Positions 1 to 6,680 of a DNA stretch of 14,168 nt are shown one piece after another; position 1 is the first letter of the stretch, and each line of letters opens with the position of its first letter. The DNA comes from Kiritimatiellales bacterium (GTDB taxonomy: Bacteria > Verrucomicrobiota > Kiritimatiellia > Kiritimatiellales > Pontiellaceae): contig DAOUQA010000034.1 of assembly GCA_030625905.1 (NCBI GenBank), positions 1 through 14,168 on the forward strand, written 5' to 3'. The notes beneath the pieces are model-generated. The model did not search any database. It was not told the DNA's origin and saw only the letters and a list, made by a program, of their open reading frames with translations. The position numbers and the translations under genes were made by a program.

Positions 1-1
1 T

Positions 2-2206
2 CCCGGCATCGGCCCCAAGACCGCGCAAAAGCTAATCGCCCAATTCGGCTCCGTTGAAAACCTGCTCGAAAACACGGACCAGCTAAAGGGCAAGCAGAAG
101 GAAAAGGTCGAGTCCAACAAAGTTCAGGCCCTGCTCTCCAAGCGGCTCGTGACGATCAAATGCGATGTGCCCGTAAAGGAACAGCCCGATGAGCTGTTGA
201 TGGGTGAACGCAACGACGAGCGGCTAAAGGTTCTTTTCACCGAATTGGAATTCAAGAGCCTCATCAAAAGACTATTCGGCGAATCCCCCACTCCAACCTC
301 CGTCGCCGTTGCCGCCGCGACCGAGGGACAGGGCGACCTCTTTGAATTCGCCGCCGCGCAGCAACCGGAAATGCTGGAACCCGTTCCGGCGTTTAAGACC
401 ATTAAGGACGTGAAGCACAGCTACCACCTCGTCACCACCGCCGTCGAACGCGACGCGCTGGCCGAGAAACTGTCCGGTTGCTACGAGGTTTGCTTCGACA
501 CCGAAACCACCGGTCTGGATGTCCGCACCGCCGAGCTGATCGGTATCTCGTTCTGTATCGAGCCGCACGAAGCGTGGTTCGTCACCCTGCCGCCCGACCG
601 TGAACAGGCCTTGCTGGCACTGGAAAAGTTTCTTCCCATCCTGAAAAATCCCGACATTCGCAAGGTGGGGCAAAACCTGAAGTATGACGTGAGTGTGCTG
701 AAGTGGAACGGCATCGAAGTGCGCGGCGAACTGCTCGATACCATGCTCGCGCACTATCTTATCGACCCCGACCAGCGCCATAACATGGATCACATGGCCG
801 AATCGCTACTCGACTATTCCCCCGTCCCGATCACTGCGCTCATCGGCGAAAAGAAGAGTACGCAGAAAACACTGCGCGAGGTCGATCTCGACGAGCTGTG
901 CGAATATGGTGCCGAAGACGCCGACATCACCCTCCAGCTCTGGCATAAGCTCAAGCCGATGCTCAAGGAGCGGGGGCAGGAGCGCGTCTTCTACGAAATC
1001 GAAACCCCGCTCATGCCCGTGCTCGCCCAGATGGAATACAACGGCATCAATCTCGATGTTCCTGCCCTTGGCAACTATTCCGAGGAACTGGCCGCAGCCA
1101 TCCAGACCCTGGAAACCGCGATCTTTGAAATGGCCGGAGGCGAACCCTTCAACCTTAACTCGCCCAAGCAGCTTGGCGAGGTGTTGTTCGACCGGATGAA
1201 GCTCGTCGAAAAACCGAAGAAGACCAAAACCGGGCAATACAAGACCAACGAGGAAGTGCTGACCGACCTTGCTCCCAAACACGAAATCGTGCAGAAGACC
1301 CTTAACTACCGTTCGCTTACCAAACTCAAAAGCACCTATGTCGACGCCCTGCCTAAGGAAGTTTTCGAGAAAAGCGGACGCGTCCACACCACCTTCCGCC
1401 AGGCCATCACCACCACCGGCCGGCTCTCATCCGAAAACCCCAACCTGCAGAACATTCCGATCCGCACCGAGGAGGGACGCGAAATCCGCCGCGCCTTCAT
1501 TCCGAAGGACGGCTACACCCTGCTTGCCTGCGACTATTCCCAGATTGAGCTGCGGATCATGGCCGAGCTTTCCGGCGACGCCGGATTGCGCGAAGCCTTC
1601 ATCCACGGCGAAGACATCCACACGGCCACGGCCGCCCGCGTCTTCGGCGTTTCCAAGGATGACGTCACCCGCGAAATGCGTGGCAAGGCCAAGATGGTCA
1701 ACTTTGGCATTATCTACGGCATCTCCGCCTTCGGCCTCGCCCAGCGCCTCGGCATACCGCGCAAGGAAGCGCAGGAAATCATCGCGCAATACCGCGCCAA
1801 CTATCCCGGCGTGCAGGACTACCTCGACGAAACCATCCTCTTTGCGCAGAAGCACGAATATGTCGAAACCATCACTGGCCGCCGCCGCTACATCCGCGAC
1901 ATCAACGCCCGCAACCAGATGGTCCGAGGCGGCGCCGAACGCAACGCCATCAACGCCCCCATACAAGGCACCGCTGCCGACATGATCAAAATCGCCATGA
2001 TCGGCATCCAGAAAATGCTTGAAGAGCGCAAAGCTAAAACCAAGCTCCTCCTGCAGGTGCACGACGAGCTCGTCTTCGACCTCGATCCCGCCGAAAAGGA
2101 CGATCTCGTCCCATTGATCGAGGAAAAAATGAAATCCGCCATCCCCATGGAGATTCCGATTCTCGTCGAGTCCGGAACCGGGGGAAATTGGCTGGAAGCG
2201 CATTAA
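2..2206 (+). CDS. polA: DNA polymerase I, 5'-truncated by the window edge
   Basis: Fills RNA-primer gaps and repairs DNA in the cytoplasm, combining 5' nuclease, 3'-5' exonuclease and polymerase activities. The reading frame is open from base 2, so the true start lies upstream; 734 residues are visible of a protein normally near 900-1000. The first residues (PGIGPKTAQKL) are the helix-hairpin-helix of the 5' nuclease domain. The proofreading domain is intact: Exo I is FDTETTGLD, Exo II is GQNLKYD and Exo III is YGAEDAD, so all acidic metal ligands appear present, unlike in Bacillus or Thermus Pol I. The polymerase domain carries motif A (DYSQIELRIMA), motif B/O-helix (RGKAKMVNFGIIYGIS) with the Phe typical of dideoxy discrimination, and motif C (QVHDELVFD). 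An ATG at 149 is internal to the conserved frame and is not the start. Confidence 0.97.
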   Translation, partial: PGIGPKTAQKLIAQFGSVENLLENTDQLKGKQKEKVESNKVQALLSKRLVTIKCDVPVKEQPDELLMGERNDERLKVLFTELEFKSLIKRLFGESPTPTSVAVAAATEGQGDLFEFAAAQQPEMLEPVPAFKTIKDVKHSYHLVTTAVERDALAEKLSGCYEVCFDTETTGLDVRTAELIGISFCIEPHEAWFVTLPPDREQALLALEKFLPILKNPDIRKVGQNLKYDVSVLKWNGIEVRGELLDTMLAHYLIDPDQRHNMDHMAESLLDYSPVPITALIGEKKSTQKTLREVDLDELCEYGAEDADITLQLWHKLKPMLKERGQERVFYEIETPLMPVLAQMEYNGINLDVPALGNYSEELAAAIQTLETAIFEMAGGEPFNLNSPKQLGEVLFDRMKLVEKPKKTKTGQYKTNEEVLTDLAPKHEIVQKTLNYRSLTKLKSTYVDALPKEVFEKSGRVHTTFRQAITTTGRLSSENPNLQNIPIRTEEGREIRRAFIPKDGYTLLACDYSQIELRIMAELSGDAGLREAFIHGEDIHTATAARVFGVSKDDVTREMRGKAKMVNFGIIYGISAFGLAQRLGIPRKEAQEIIAQYRANYPGVQDYLDETILFAQKHEYVETITGRRRYIRDINARNQMVRGGAERNAINAPIQGTAADMIKIAMIGIQKMLEERKAKTKLLLQVHDELVFDLDPAEKDDLVPLIEEKMKSAIPMEIPILVESGTGGNWLEAH

Positions 2207-2257
2207 TGGAAGAGCTAGATAAGTACAGGTAAAATTGACTTTCAACACAACAGCGAC

Positions 2258-2293
2258 TTGACACACCCATATATTTAGCCCATACATATACAT
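2258..2293 (+). promoter_or_regulatory. Probable vapBC promoter/operator region
   Basis: A perfect -35 hexamer TTGACA lies at 2258-2263. At the usual 17-base distance the -10 is poor (CATACA, 2281-2286), and the whole stretch up to the ATG is made of overlapping CATA/TATA units ending in the palindrome CATATG. Such AT-rich repeats next to an antitoxin gene are typical of autoregulated VapB operators. There is no Shine-Dalgarno sequence before the ATG at 2294, so the transcript may be leaderless or nearly so. Confidence 0.45.
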
Positions 2294-2488
2294 ATGAAAA
2301 CAACATTGAACATTGACGACAAAATCATGGCTGAAGCCGCGCGTTTGACGGGTATCAAGGAAAAGACGGCCTTGGTTCGGCGCGGGTTGGAGGCGCTGAT
2401 TGCGCTGGAGAGCAGCCGAAGACTTGCAGCGCTTGGCGGAACGGAAAAGGATTTGAAGGCCGTGCCGCGTCGGCGGAGTGCCGCCTGA
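2294..2488 (+). CDS. vapB: VapB-type antitoxin
   Basis: A 64-residue protein beginning MKTTLNIDDKIMAEAARLTG, the form of a short ribbon-helix-helix DNA-binding strand and helix as in VapB/DUF2191 antitoxins. The N-terminal half should dimerise and bind the operator; the basic C-terminal tail (ending PRRRSAA) should wrap the toxin and block its active site. The next gene is a PIN-domain toxin whose ATG overlaps this stop by one base (TGATG at 2486-2490), the usual coupled arrangement. No Shine-Dalgarno sequence is seen upstream, so translation may be leaderless. The family assignment rests on the N-terminal pattern and the toxin partner and is quite secure. Confidence 0.88.
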   Translation: MKTTLNIDDKIMAEAARLTGIKEKTALVRRGLEALIALESSRRLAALGGTEKDLKAVPRRRSAA

Positions 2489-2838
2489 TGGTTCTGGTCG
2501 ACACTTCCATCTGGATCGACCACCTGCGTTCGGGGAACGCAAAGCTTGCCGCCTTGCTCAACGATGGCGAAGCGGCGATCCATCCCTTCATCATCGGGGA
2601 GCTGGCCTGCGGAAACCTGAAAAACCGCAAGGAGATTATTTCGCTCCTCCATGCCCTGCCCCACGTCGACAAGACCGAGGACGACGAAGTGCTGTTCTTC
2701 ATCAAGAAGCACAAGCTGATGGGGCTAGGAATCGGCTTGATCGATTGCCACCTGCTTGCGGCCTGCAAGCTGGAAAAAGCCAAGATCCTGACCAAAGACA
2801 AGCGTCTTCGCGATGCTGCGGAACGGCTCGGTCTTTAG
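2488..2838 (+). CDS. vapC: VapC-type PIN-domain ribonuclease toxin
   Basis: A 116-residue PIN-domain protein, the normal length for VapC toxins, which cleave specific RNAs (often tRNA or the sarcin-ricin loop of 23S rRNA) with Mg2+ or Mn2+. The four conserved acidic residues are visible: Asp5 in the opening LVDTSIWIDHLR, Glu38 in FIIGELACG, Asp86 in GIGLIDCHLLAA and Asp104 in ILTKDKRL. It is translationally coupled to the vapB antitoxin just upstream. A decayed second copy of the central part of this gene lies about 750 bases downstream at 3481-3596, showing local duplication. The target RNA cannot be told from sequence. Confidence 0.93.
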   Translation: MVLVDTSIWIDHLRSGNAKLAALLNDGEAAIHPFIIGELACGNLKNRKEIISLLHALPHVDKTEDDEVLFFIKKHKLMGLGIGLIDCHLLAACKLEKAKILTKDKRLRDAAERLGL

Positions 2839-2852
2839 AGGGAACACTGCGG

Positions 2853-2987
2853 ATGGATAGCCATCTCGAAAAGCAATTCCGGGAACGCGCCGTGGGAAAC
2901 TCCGGCGATCCTTCCGCCTTGCCCGAGCTGTCCGAACTACTGCGCTCCCCCGCCGACTACAAAATCGGCATGCTCAAGAAACAGTAA
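2853..2987 (+). CDS. Small ORF resembling the start of a HEAT-repeat protein
   Basis: Forty-four codons from ATG with a reasonable ribosome-binding site (GAGGG at 2838-2842, ten bases upstream) just after the vapC stop. The stretch RERAVGNSGDPSALPELSEL resembles the first helices of a HEAT-repeat protein, in which the text normally continues with further repeats. Here it instead passes into a short tail, SPADYKIGMLKKQ, and stops. Two readings are possible: a remnant of a longer HEAT protein left by an internal deletion, or a genuine small protein. It could be co-transcribed with vapBC. The HEAT resemblance is from memory of the family and is not proven. Confidence 0.4.
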   Translation: MDSHLEKQFRERAVGNSGDPSALPELSELLRSPADYKIGMLKKQ

Positions 2988-3083
2988 CTCTATCCGTAGC
3001 AAGGCAAACGCCTCGTCTCCCTCTAAAAATGAAGACGGACTGATGCGCCTTATCCGAAATTACAGAAAGGGTGTTTCTCTATC

Positions 3084-3111
3084 AAAAAAAGCGCCCTTGC
3101 GGACGCTTTTT
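3084..3111 (-). terminator. Rho-independent terminator for the cold-shock gene, possibly bidirectional
   Basis: Read on the minus strand, a stem GCGTCC / GGGCGC (3091-3096 with 3101-3106, one G-U pair) closes a GCAA tetraloop and is followed by seven T. It lies about 35 bases after the cold-shock gene stop. On the plus strand the same hairpin is followed by five T and could also end the vapBC transcript. Confidence 0.85.
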
Positions 3112-3143
3112 CAGTACAACTTCATACCGCCTAATTCAAAGAA

Positions 3144-3347
3144 TTAGATTGCAGTGACTTTGGTTGCACATGGTCCTTTTTGGCCTTCTCCAATCTCGTA
3201 TGAGACCTTCTGGCCTTCATCGAGTGAAGCATATCCTGAACTTTGTATTTCAGAATGATGAACGAACAAATCGGTTCCGCCTGCATCAGGAGTGATGAAA
3301 CCAAACCCTTTCTCCGAATTGAACCATTTAACTATTCCTGTATCCAT
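3144..3347 (-). CDS. csp: Cold-shock domain protein (CspA family)
   Basis: A 67-residue single-domain protein of the usual CspA length, a single-stranded nucleic acid binding RNA chaperone. It opens MDTGIVKWFNSEKGFGFITP, with the RNP1 motif KGFGFI, and has RNP2 as DLFVHHSEI near residue 27. The start is supported by GGGAG nine bases upstream of the ATG. It is AT-richer than its GC-rich neighbours, which is common for this highly expressed family and need not mean transfer. It is monocistronic, bounded by the terminator at 3084-3111. Whether it is induced by cold or constitutive cannot be told. Confidence 0.96.
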   Translation of the reverse strand: MDTGIVKWFNSEKGFGFITPDAGGTDLFVHHSEIQSSGYASLDEGQKVSYEIGEGQKGPCATKVTAI

Positions 3348-3403
3348 TTTCTCTGTCTCCCGTATTTAAGAAGCACCTTGATTAGTTGTTTTTTTAAGAT
3401 GTT

Positions 3404-3432
3404 ACCATAGAAATCGACAACTATTTTATGAA
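3404..3432 (-). promoter_or_regulatory. Possible promoter of the cold-shock gene
   Basis: On the minus strand TTCATA (3427-3432) and TATGGT (3404-3409) are separated by 17 bases, each matching 4 of 6 consensus positions. It would give a 5' leader of about 50 bases before the ATG at 3347. Cold-shock genes often have a long regulatory leader, but this one is short and no cold-box was recognised. Confidence 0.3.
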
Positions 3433-3480
3433 TTAGGCGCAGGGGGGGAGGATCAGTCCCGCAATCTAATAATCAAAACG

Positions 3481-3596
3481 GATCCCTTCATCATTGGGAA
3501 ACTGAAAAACCGCAAGGAGATCATTTCGCTCCTGCATACCCTGCCCCGCATCGACAAAGCCGATGATGATGAAATCCAAGCTGACGGGGCTTGGGA
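3481..3596 (+). pseudogene. Decayed partial copy of vapC
   Basis: This stretch aligns base by base with the middle of the intact vapC at about 2580-2735: shared runs include CCCTTCATCAT, CTGAAAAACCGCAAGGAGAT and CATTTCGCTCCT-type sequence, then CTGCCCC, ATCGACAA and AAGCTGA/TGGGGCT-like text. Relative to vapC it has lost 15 bases after the FIIG codons, which removes the conserved Glu, and a net 20 bases after the DDE codons, which shifts the frame. It has no start, no N-terminal Asp and no C-terminal half, so it cannot make a toxin. No antitoxin copy was found beside it. Confidence 0.85.
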
Positions 3597-3644
3597 GCTA
3601 TACCGAAACCCAGCAGCGCTTTCAGGTGGCATGGCGCAACTGTT

Positions 3645-4346
3645 TTATCCCCGATCTGCCGCGAGGGCTGCCGGGAGGTGGGTTGCGACGGGAGCCGCGT
3701 CAGGCGGCGAACCTGTTTGCTTGGCATGGAGTCCGGACTGGATTTGCTCCGCCCGCAATTCCCCTACCAGTTTCTGCTCTTTCGAGAGTTGATACCTCAG
3801 TGCTTTCATCAATGATTCGTTGCCGTTTCCCGCCGCCAGCAAGGCCCATACGTAGGCCTCTTCGCAATCCTGCCCAACCCCCTTGCCGGTCATATACAAA
3901 ACCCCCAGATTGTGCTGGGAGGGCATATGCCCCTGCATGGCGGCTTTGGTGTACCACTCAACGGCTTTACCATAGTCCTGGGTGATTACCTGTCCGGATT
4001 GCAGGCAATAGGCCAGCATATACTGGGACTCGGCATCCCCTTGTTCCGCCTTTGCCGTGATGTCCTGAATCGTCGGGGAATGGTTTTCCTCAACCGGTTC
4101 GTCAATGGGTTCGGCCACATTTTCCTTATAGACCGCTGAAATAACCACGCCATCGCGGGATGTGATGGTGCACTGGCTATATTTCTGAACAAACTTGCCC
4201 TTCAAAGGAAACTCAATGGTAGGCGTTCCGAGGGAGCGATAGACCCTGGAGAGTGGATCCCCCTCGACTATCCGCTTCGAGCCTGCCTCTCGTGCCACGG
4301 CAACGGAGGTCATCAGCAATAAAACTAAAAGTGATCTCGTGAACAT
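3645..4346 (-). CDS. Exported Sel1-like repeat protein
   Basis: A 233-residue protein starting MFTRSLLVLLLMTSVAVARE, a signal peptide with probable cleavage after the VAVA region near residue 18. Residues 22-95 form an unrecognised N-terminal region with one Cys. Two Sel1-like (TPR-related) repeats follow at about 100-135 (EQGDAESQYMLAYCLQSG) and 136-171 (MPSQHNLGVLYMTGKGVGQD), then a helical and Pro/Ala-rich tail. Sel1 proteins act as scaffolds for protein-protein contacts, here likely periplasmic. The longer frame has ATGs upstream at 4382 and 4448, but the signal peptide favours 4346; no clear Shine-Dalgarno is seen at any of them. The exact role is unknown. Confidence 0.8.
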   Translation of the reverse strand: MFTRSLLVLLLMTSVAVAREAGSKRIVEGDPLSRVYRSLGTPTIEFPLKGKFVQKYSQCTITSRDGVVISAVYKENVAEPIDEPVEENHSPTIQDITAKAEQGDAESQYMLAYCLQSGQVITQDYGKAVEWYTKAAMQGHMPSQHNLGVLYMTGKGVGQDCEEAYVWALLAAGNGNESLMKALRYQLSKEQKLVGELRAEQIQSGLHAKQTGSPPDAAPVATHLPAALAADRG

Positions 4347-4448
4347 GAGGACGTAATGACAGAATATCGGGATTTCCGCCATAGAAATATTTGATGGGAT
4401 TAAAACTGTAGCCATCATCGATGGAGGGTCACCGTCCGCGGCAATCAT

Positions 4449-4481
4449 GGGCAGCGAGGCCGCTGCCCCCTCCAGGGGGGC
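4449..4481 (-). terminator. Strong hairpins at the end of the membrane-protein gene
   Basis: Two mutually exclusive hairpins occupy the bases directly after the stop at 4481-4483. One pairs GGGCAGCG with CGCTGCCC around AGGC (4449-4468); the other pairs GCCCCC with GGGGGGC around TCCA (4465-4481). Neither is followed by a T run, so this is not a canonical terminator, but it could stop RNA polymerase with help or protect the 3' end. Confidence 0.4.
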
Positions 4482-4996
4482 TACTCGTCCTTCTTCCTGC
4501 GCACACGAAGCTTGTACGACAGCCGCCGGAATGTCTTCAGCGTACTGAGGGTCAAGACCGGTGCCACGATGGCGACAAACGTCACACGGTCGAACGCCAT
4601 GCCATGCTCAATGTAGAGAATGGCCATCATGCCCGGAATCAGCGCATGGCCCGGAGCCCCGAAAAACTCCGCCAGAAAACCGGGAAACAGCTTCATGATG
4701 CCGAAGAACACAAGGAACACCCCATAGAAGAATAGCACCATGACCACGAACGTCCGCAGTTCCATAAGCGACCAGGAAATGTCCCTGACCGCGAACGGGG
4801 AGATCATGAACGCCGTGAAGATCAGTGCTAACCCTGTGGACATCACGTAGGTATGGCCATGGGGCTCGTCGCAGTTGATTATGAAATAGGACTCCGTGAT
4901 GAACCATGCGCCGATCAGTGGCAAATAGACCAAGGGGTTGTCGATTACGGCACCCATTATTTGGATCGCTCTATCAAGAATCAACGAGAGTTCCAT
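4481..4996 (-). CDS. Small integral membrane protein of unknown function
   Basis: A 171-residue hydrophobic protein, family not recognised. Likely membrane segments are residues 21-40 (PLVYLPLIGAWFITESYFII), 50-70, 82-104 (VVMVLFFYGVFLVFFGIMK) and about 138-153, with a strongly basic cytoplasmic tail (RRLSYKLRVRRKKDE), which suggests the C terminus is inside. Between the first two segments is a polar turn CDEPHGHTY with two His and a Cys. The start at 4996 is chosen because GGAG lies four bases before it; an upstream ATG at 5035 would add 13 residues without a ribosome-binding site. It stands between the Sel1 and cupin genes on the same strand but with more than 100-base gaps, so co-transcription is uncertain. 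Confidence 0.72.
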   Translation of the reverse strand: MELSLILDRAIQIMGAVIDNPLVYLPLIGAWFITESYFIINCDEPHGHTYVMSTGLALIFTAFMISPFAVRDISWSLMELRTFVVMVLFFYGVFLVFFGIMKLFPGFLAEFFGAPGHALIPGMMAILYIEHGMAFDRVTFVAIVAPVLTLSTLKTFRRLSYKLRVRRKKDE

Positions 4997-5103
4997 GTTG
5001 CTCCAAGGGTATGGACGGATCGCAGGGAACCGCATCTACAACAATTTGTTCGGGATAGTCGGCAACGGGAATTATTCAAAATACCGATCCCATGGCGGGC
5101 CGA

Positions 5104-5445
5104 CTATGAATTGGCGACATCCTTTACGCGCTGAACGGAATCCGACTTGCTCAGTGTCAACCGTACAATGCAATCCGATTTGGCGAGCAGGTCGTGCGGT
5201 ACGCCGCCGTCGAGGCTGAGCAGATCGCCTTTAACCAAATTAAGGATCCCTCCATCGACACCGAAATCCAACTCGCCCTCCACCATGGCCACGGTGATCG
5301 GGTATGGCGTCTGATGTTCCTTCATGTGCTGGCTCTGTTTAAATACGATACGAACCTCTTTGGTCGCATCGGTTTGAAAAAGAACCGTTATCGCAGGGCC
5401 GACATCTTTGTAGGTCAGTTCTTTATAAATATTTGCGGATTCCAT
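5104..5445 (-). CDS. Small single-domain cupin protein
   Basis: A 113-residue protein with one cupin beta-barrel. Motif 1 reads HMKEHQTPYPITVAMVEGEL (two His about residues 40 and 44, Glu near 56), and motif 2 reads GDLLSLDGGVPHDLLA with the closing His. These are likely metal ligands, so a metal-binding stress, sensing or small-molecule role is possible, but cupins are too diverse to name a reaction. The start at 5445 has a strong AAGGAG six bases upstream; a frame-open upstream ATG at 5499 lacks support. On the minus strand TCGACT and TATTGT, 17 bases apart just before it, are a weak promoter candidate. Known relatives include small cupins of anaerobes, as recalled rather than checked. Confidence 0.82.
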   Translation of the reverse strand: MESANIYKELTYKDVGPAITVLFQTDATKEVRIVFKQSQHMKEHQTPYPITVAMVEGELDFGVDGGILNLVKGDLLSLDGGVPHDLLAKSDCIVRLTLSKSDSVQRVKDVANS

Positions 5446-5703
5446 ACAACACTCCTTATGTACAATAGATAGGGTTTGCTTTCCAGTCGATACAGGCACT
5501 CGCCCGAAACGGGATCAATTTGAAAAGCGTTTATGCAATGCTGTGTATTGAAAAAACGGGACGAAGTCAAGTTGCCCCAATCCCCGAGAAGCATTCCTCC
5601 GGCGGCTCCGCCCCGCCTACGCGGAAAGATGGGAGCGGTTTTGGTGCGAAGAATGCCGCCCGCATGCGCTATACAATTCCTGTTCATTAAATCAGGAGTT
5701 CAA

Positions 5704-5838
5704 ATGGCAAAACCAAACTACTCGTACGAAAAGCGTCAAAAAGAGATCGCCAAGAAAAAGAAACAGGAAGAAAAGAGAAAACGGAAACAAGGGATCAAGG
5801 ACGAATCGTCTGCCGAGGTTCGGGAGAGGCCTTCATAG
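5704..5838 (+). CDS. Tiny Lys/Glu-rich conserved protein
   Basis: Forty-four residues beginning MAKPNYSYEKRQKEIAKKKK, almost all charged and predicted to be one long helix. The AGGAG five bases before the ATG is a convincing ribosome-binding site. Very similar short proteins (MAKxNYxxEKRQRExAKKKK...) occur in many proteobacteria and other bacteria, of unknown function; this is recalled, not searched. A nucleic acid or ribosome contact is plausible from the charge but is inference. The frame reopens directly after its stop into a hydrophobic stretch (see 5839-6024). Confidence 0.78.
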   Translation: MAKPNYSYEKRQKEIAKKKKQEEKRKRKQGIKDESSAEVRERPS

Positions 5839-6024
5839 TTTCGTAAAGGCAAAACCAGCATCCCTATCCTGCTCTCGGCGTTTGTTCCCCTGCTCGCCAT
5901 CGCCGGGGGATTCTATCTGATCAACCTGTTCGATGTGCTGATCGGTTTCTTTTATCAATCCGTTGCAATTCATTTTCTGGGTGAAGGTTGCGAATGCAGA
6001 AACGAAACCTTGCAATGCAGCTAA
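5839..6024 (+). pseudogene. Orphan hydrophobic reading frame, possible membrane-gene remnant
   Basis: Directly after the stop of the tiny basic protein, and in the same frame, 61 codons run without a stop but also without an ATG start. The translation contains a convincing membrane segment, SIPILLSAFVPLLAIAGGFY, followed by LINLFDVLIGFFYQSVAI, and overlaps the start of the glycosylase gene. It may be the tail of a decayed membrane protein or chance. No family was recognised. Confidence 0.3.
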
Positions 6025-6680
6025 TCCAGCAATCCTACGCTGCACTCTTCGTCCGCTGGGGCGAGCAACATTGGTGGCCCGGGCAAACGCGGCTGGAGAT
6101 GATGCTGGGTGCAATCCTGACGCAAAACACGGCGTGGACAAATGTGGAGAAGGCGATCTCCAATCTTCGGAAAAACAATGCACTGAAGTTTCAGACCTTG
6201 GAAAAGGTATCGCAGGAACAGATTGCCGACTGGATCCGACCGGCGGGCTATTTCAACCAAAAGGCGGGCTATATCAAGGGAATGGTTGAAAACATCGGAA
6301 GCTTCGGGACGCTGAACCAACTCTTCACGCTCGACACCCCCACCCTGCGCAAGGAGCTGCTTTCGTGGAAAGGCATCGGACCGGAAACCGCCGACAGTAT
6401 TCTGCTCTATGCCGCCAAGCGACCCGTATTCGTGATCGATGCCTACACTAGGCGATTCCTTTCCCGCCACGGCTTGTGCGACAAAAAAGCGTCGTATGAT
6501 TCCGTCGCCAAGCTCTTTACCGACAACCTGCCCGCAGACGCCCAGCTCTACAACGAATACCACGCACTGATCGTCCGATTGTGCAAGGAACGCTGCAATA
6601 CCACGCCCAAATGCGAAGGTTGTCCACTCGAAAAATTATACCATTTACCAAAACATACAGGTATAAATCCCCGTCCGTAG
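5994..6680 (+). CDS. Endonuclease III-related HhH-GPD DNA glycosylase
   Basis: A 228-residue base-excision repair protein of the endonuclease III superfamily, closest in character to the endonuclease III-related/MagIII group that removes alkylated or mismatched bases. It has the LTQNTAW segment (42-48), the helix-hairpin-helix LLSWKGIGPETADSILLYA (122-140) and the catalytic Asp149 in VFVIDAYTRRFL. The position of the lyase Lys of true endonuclease III (GRKT) is Glu131 here (GPET), so a monofunctional glycosylase without AP-lyase activity is expected. Four Cys near the end (197, 201, 207, 210) could hold a 4Fe-4S cluster, but the spacing C-X3-C-X5-C-X2-C differs from the classical C-X6-C-X2-C-X5-C. 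The ATG at 5994 has GAAGG six bases upstream; TTG at 5988 is too close to it. Confidence 0.88.
   Translation: MQKRNLAMQLIQQSYAALFVRWGEQHWWPGQTRLEMMLGAILTQNTAWTNVEKAISNLRKNNALKFQTLEKVSQEQIADWIRPAGYFNQKAGYIKGMVENIGSFGTLNQLFTLDTPTLRKELLSWKGIGPETADSILLYAAKRPVFVIDAYTRRFLSRHGLCDKKASYDSVAKLFTDNLPADAQLYNEYHALIVRLCKERCNTTPKCEGCPLEKLYHLPKHTGINPRP

Noticed and set aside
1269..1985. A 238-codon open frame on the plus strand
   Set aside because: It lies inside the conserved polA polymerase domain in another frame and is dominated by Ser, Pro, Arg and Ala, the usual mark of a shadow frame in GC-rich DNA.
1427..2542. A 371-codon minus-strand frame across the end of polA and vapB
   Set aside because: Antisense to well-supported genes and without any recognisable motif; its length follows from GC-rich codon use on the other strand.
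6636..6666. Perfect inverted repeat TTATACC N17 GGTATAA at the 3' end of the glycosylase gene
   Set aside because: AT-only weak stem with a long loop inside coding sequence; on the minus strand it contains a TATAAT but no -35 at a usable distance.
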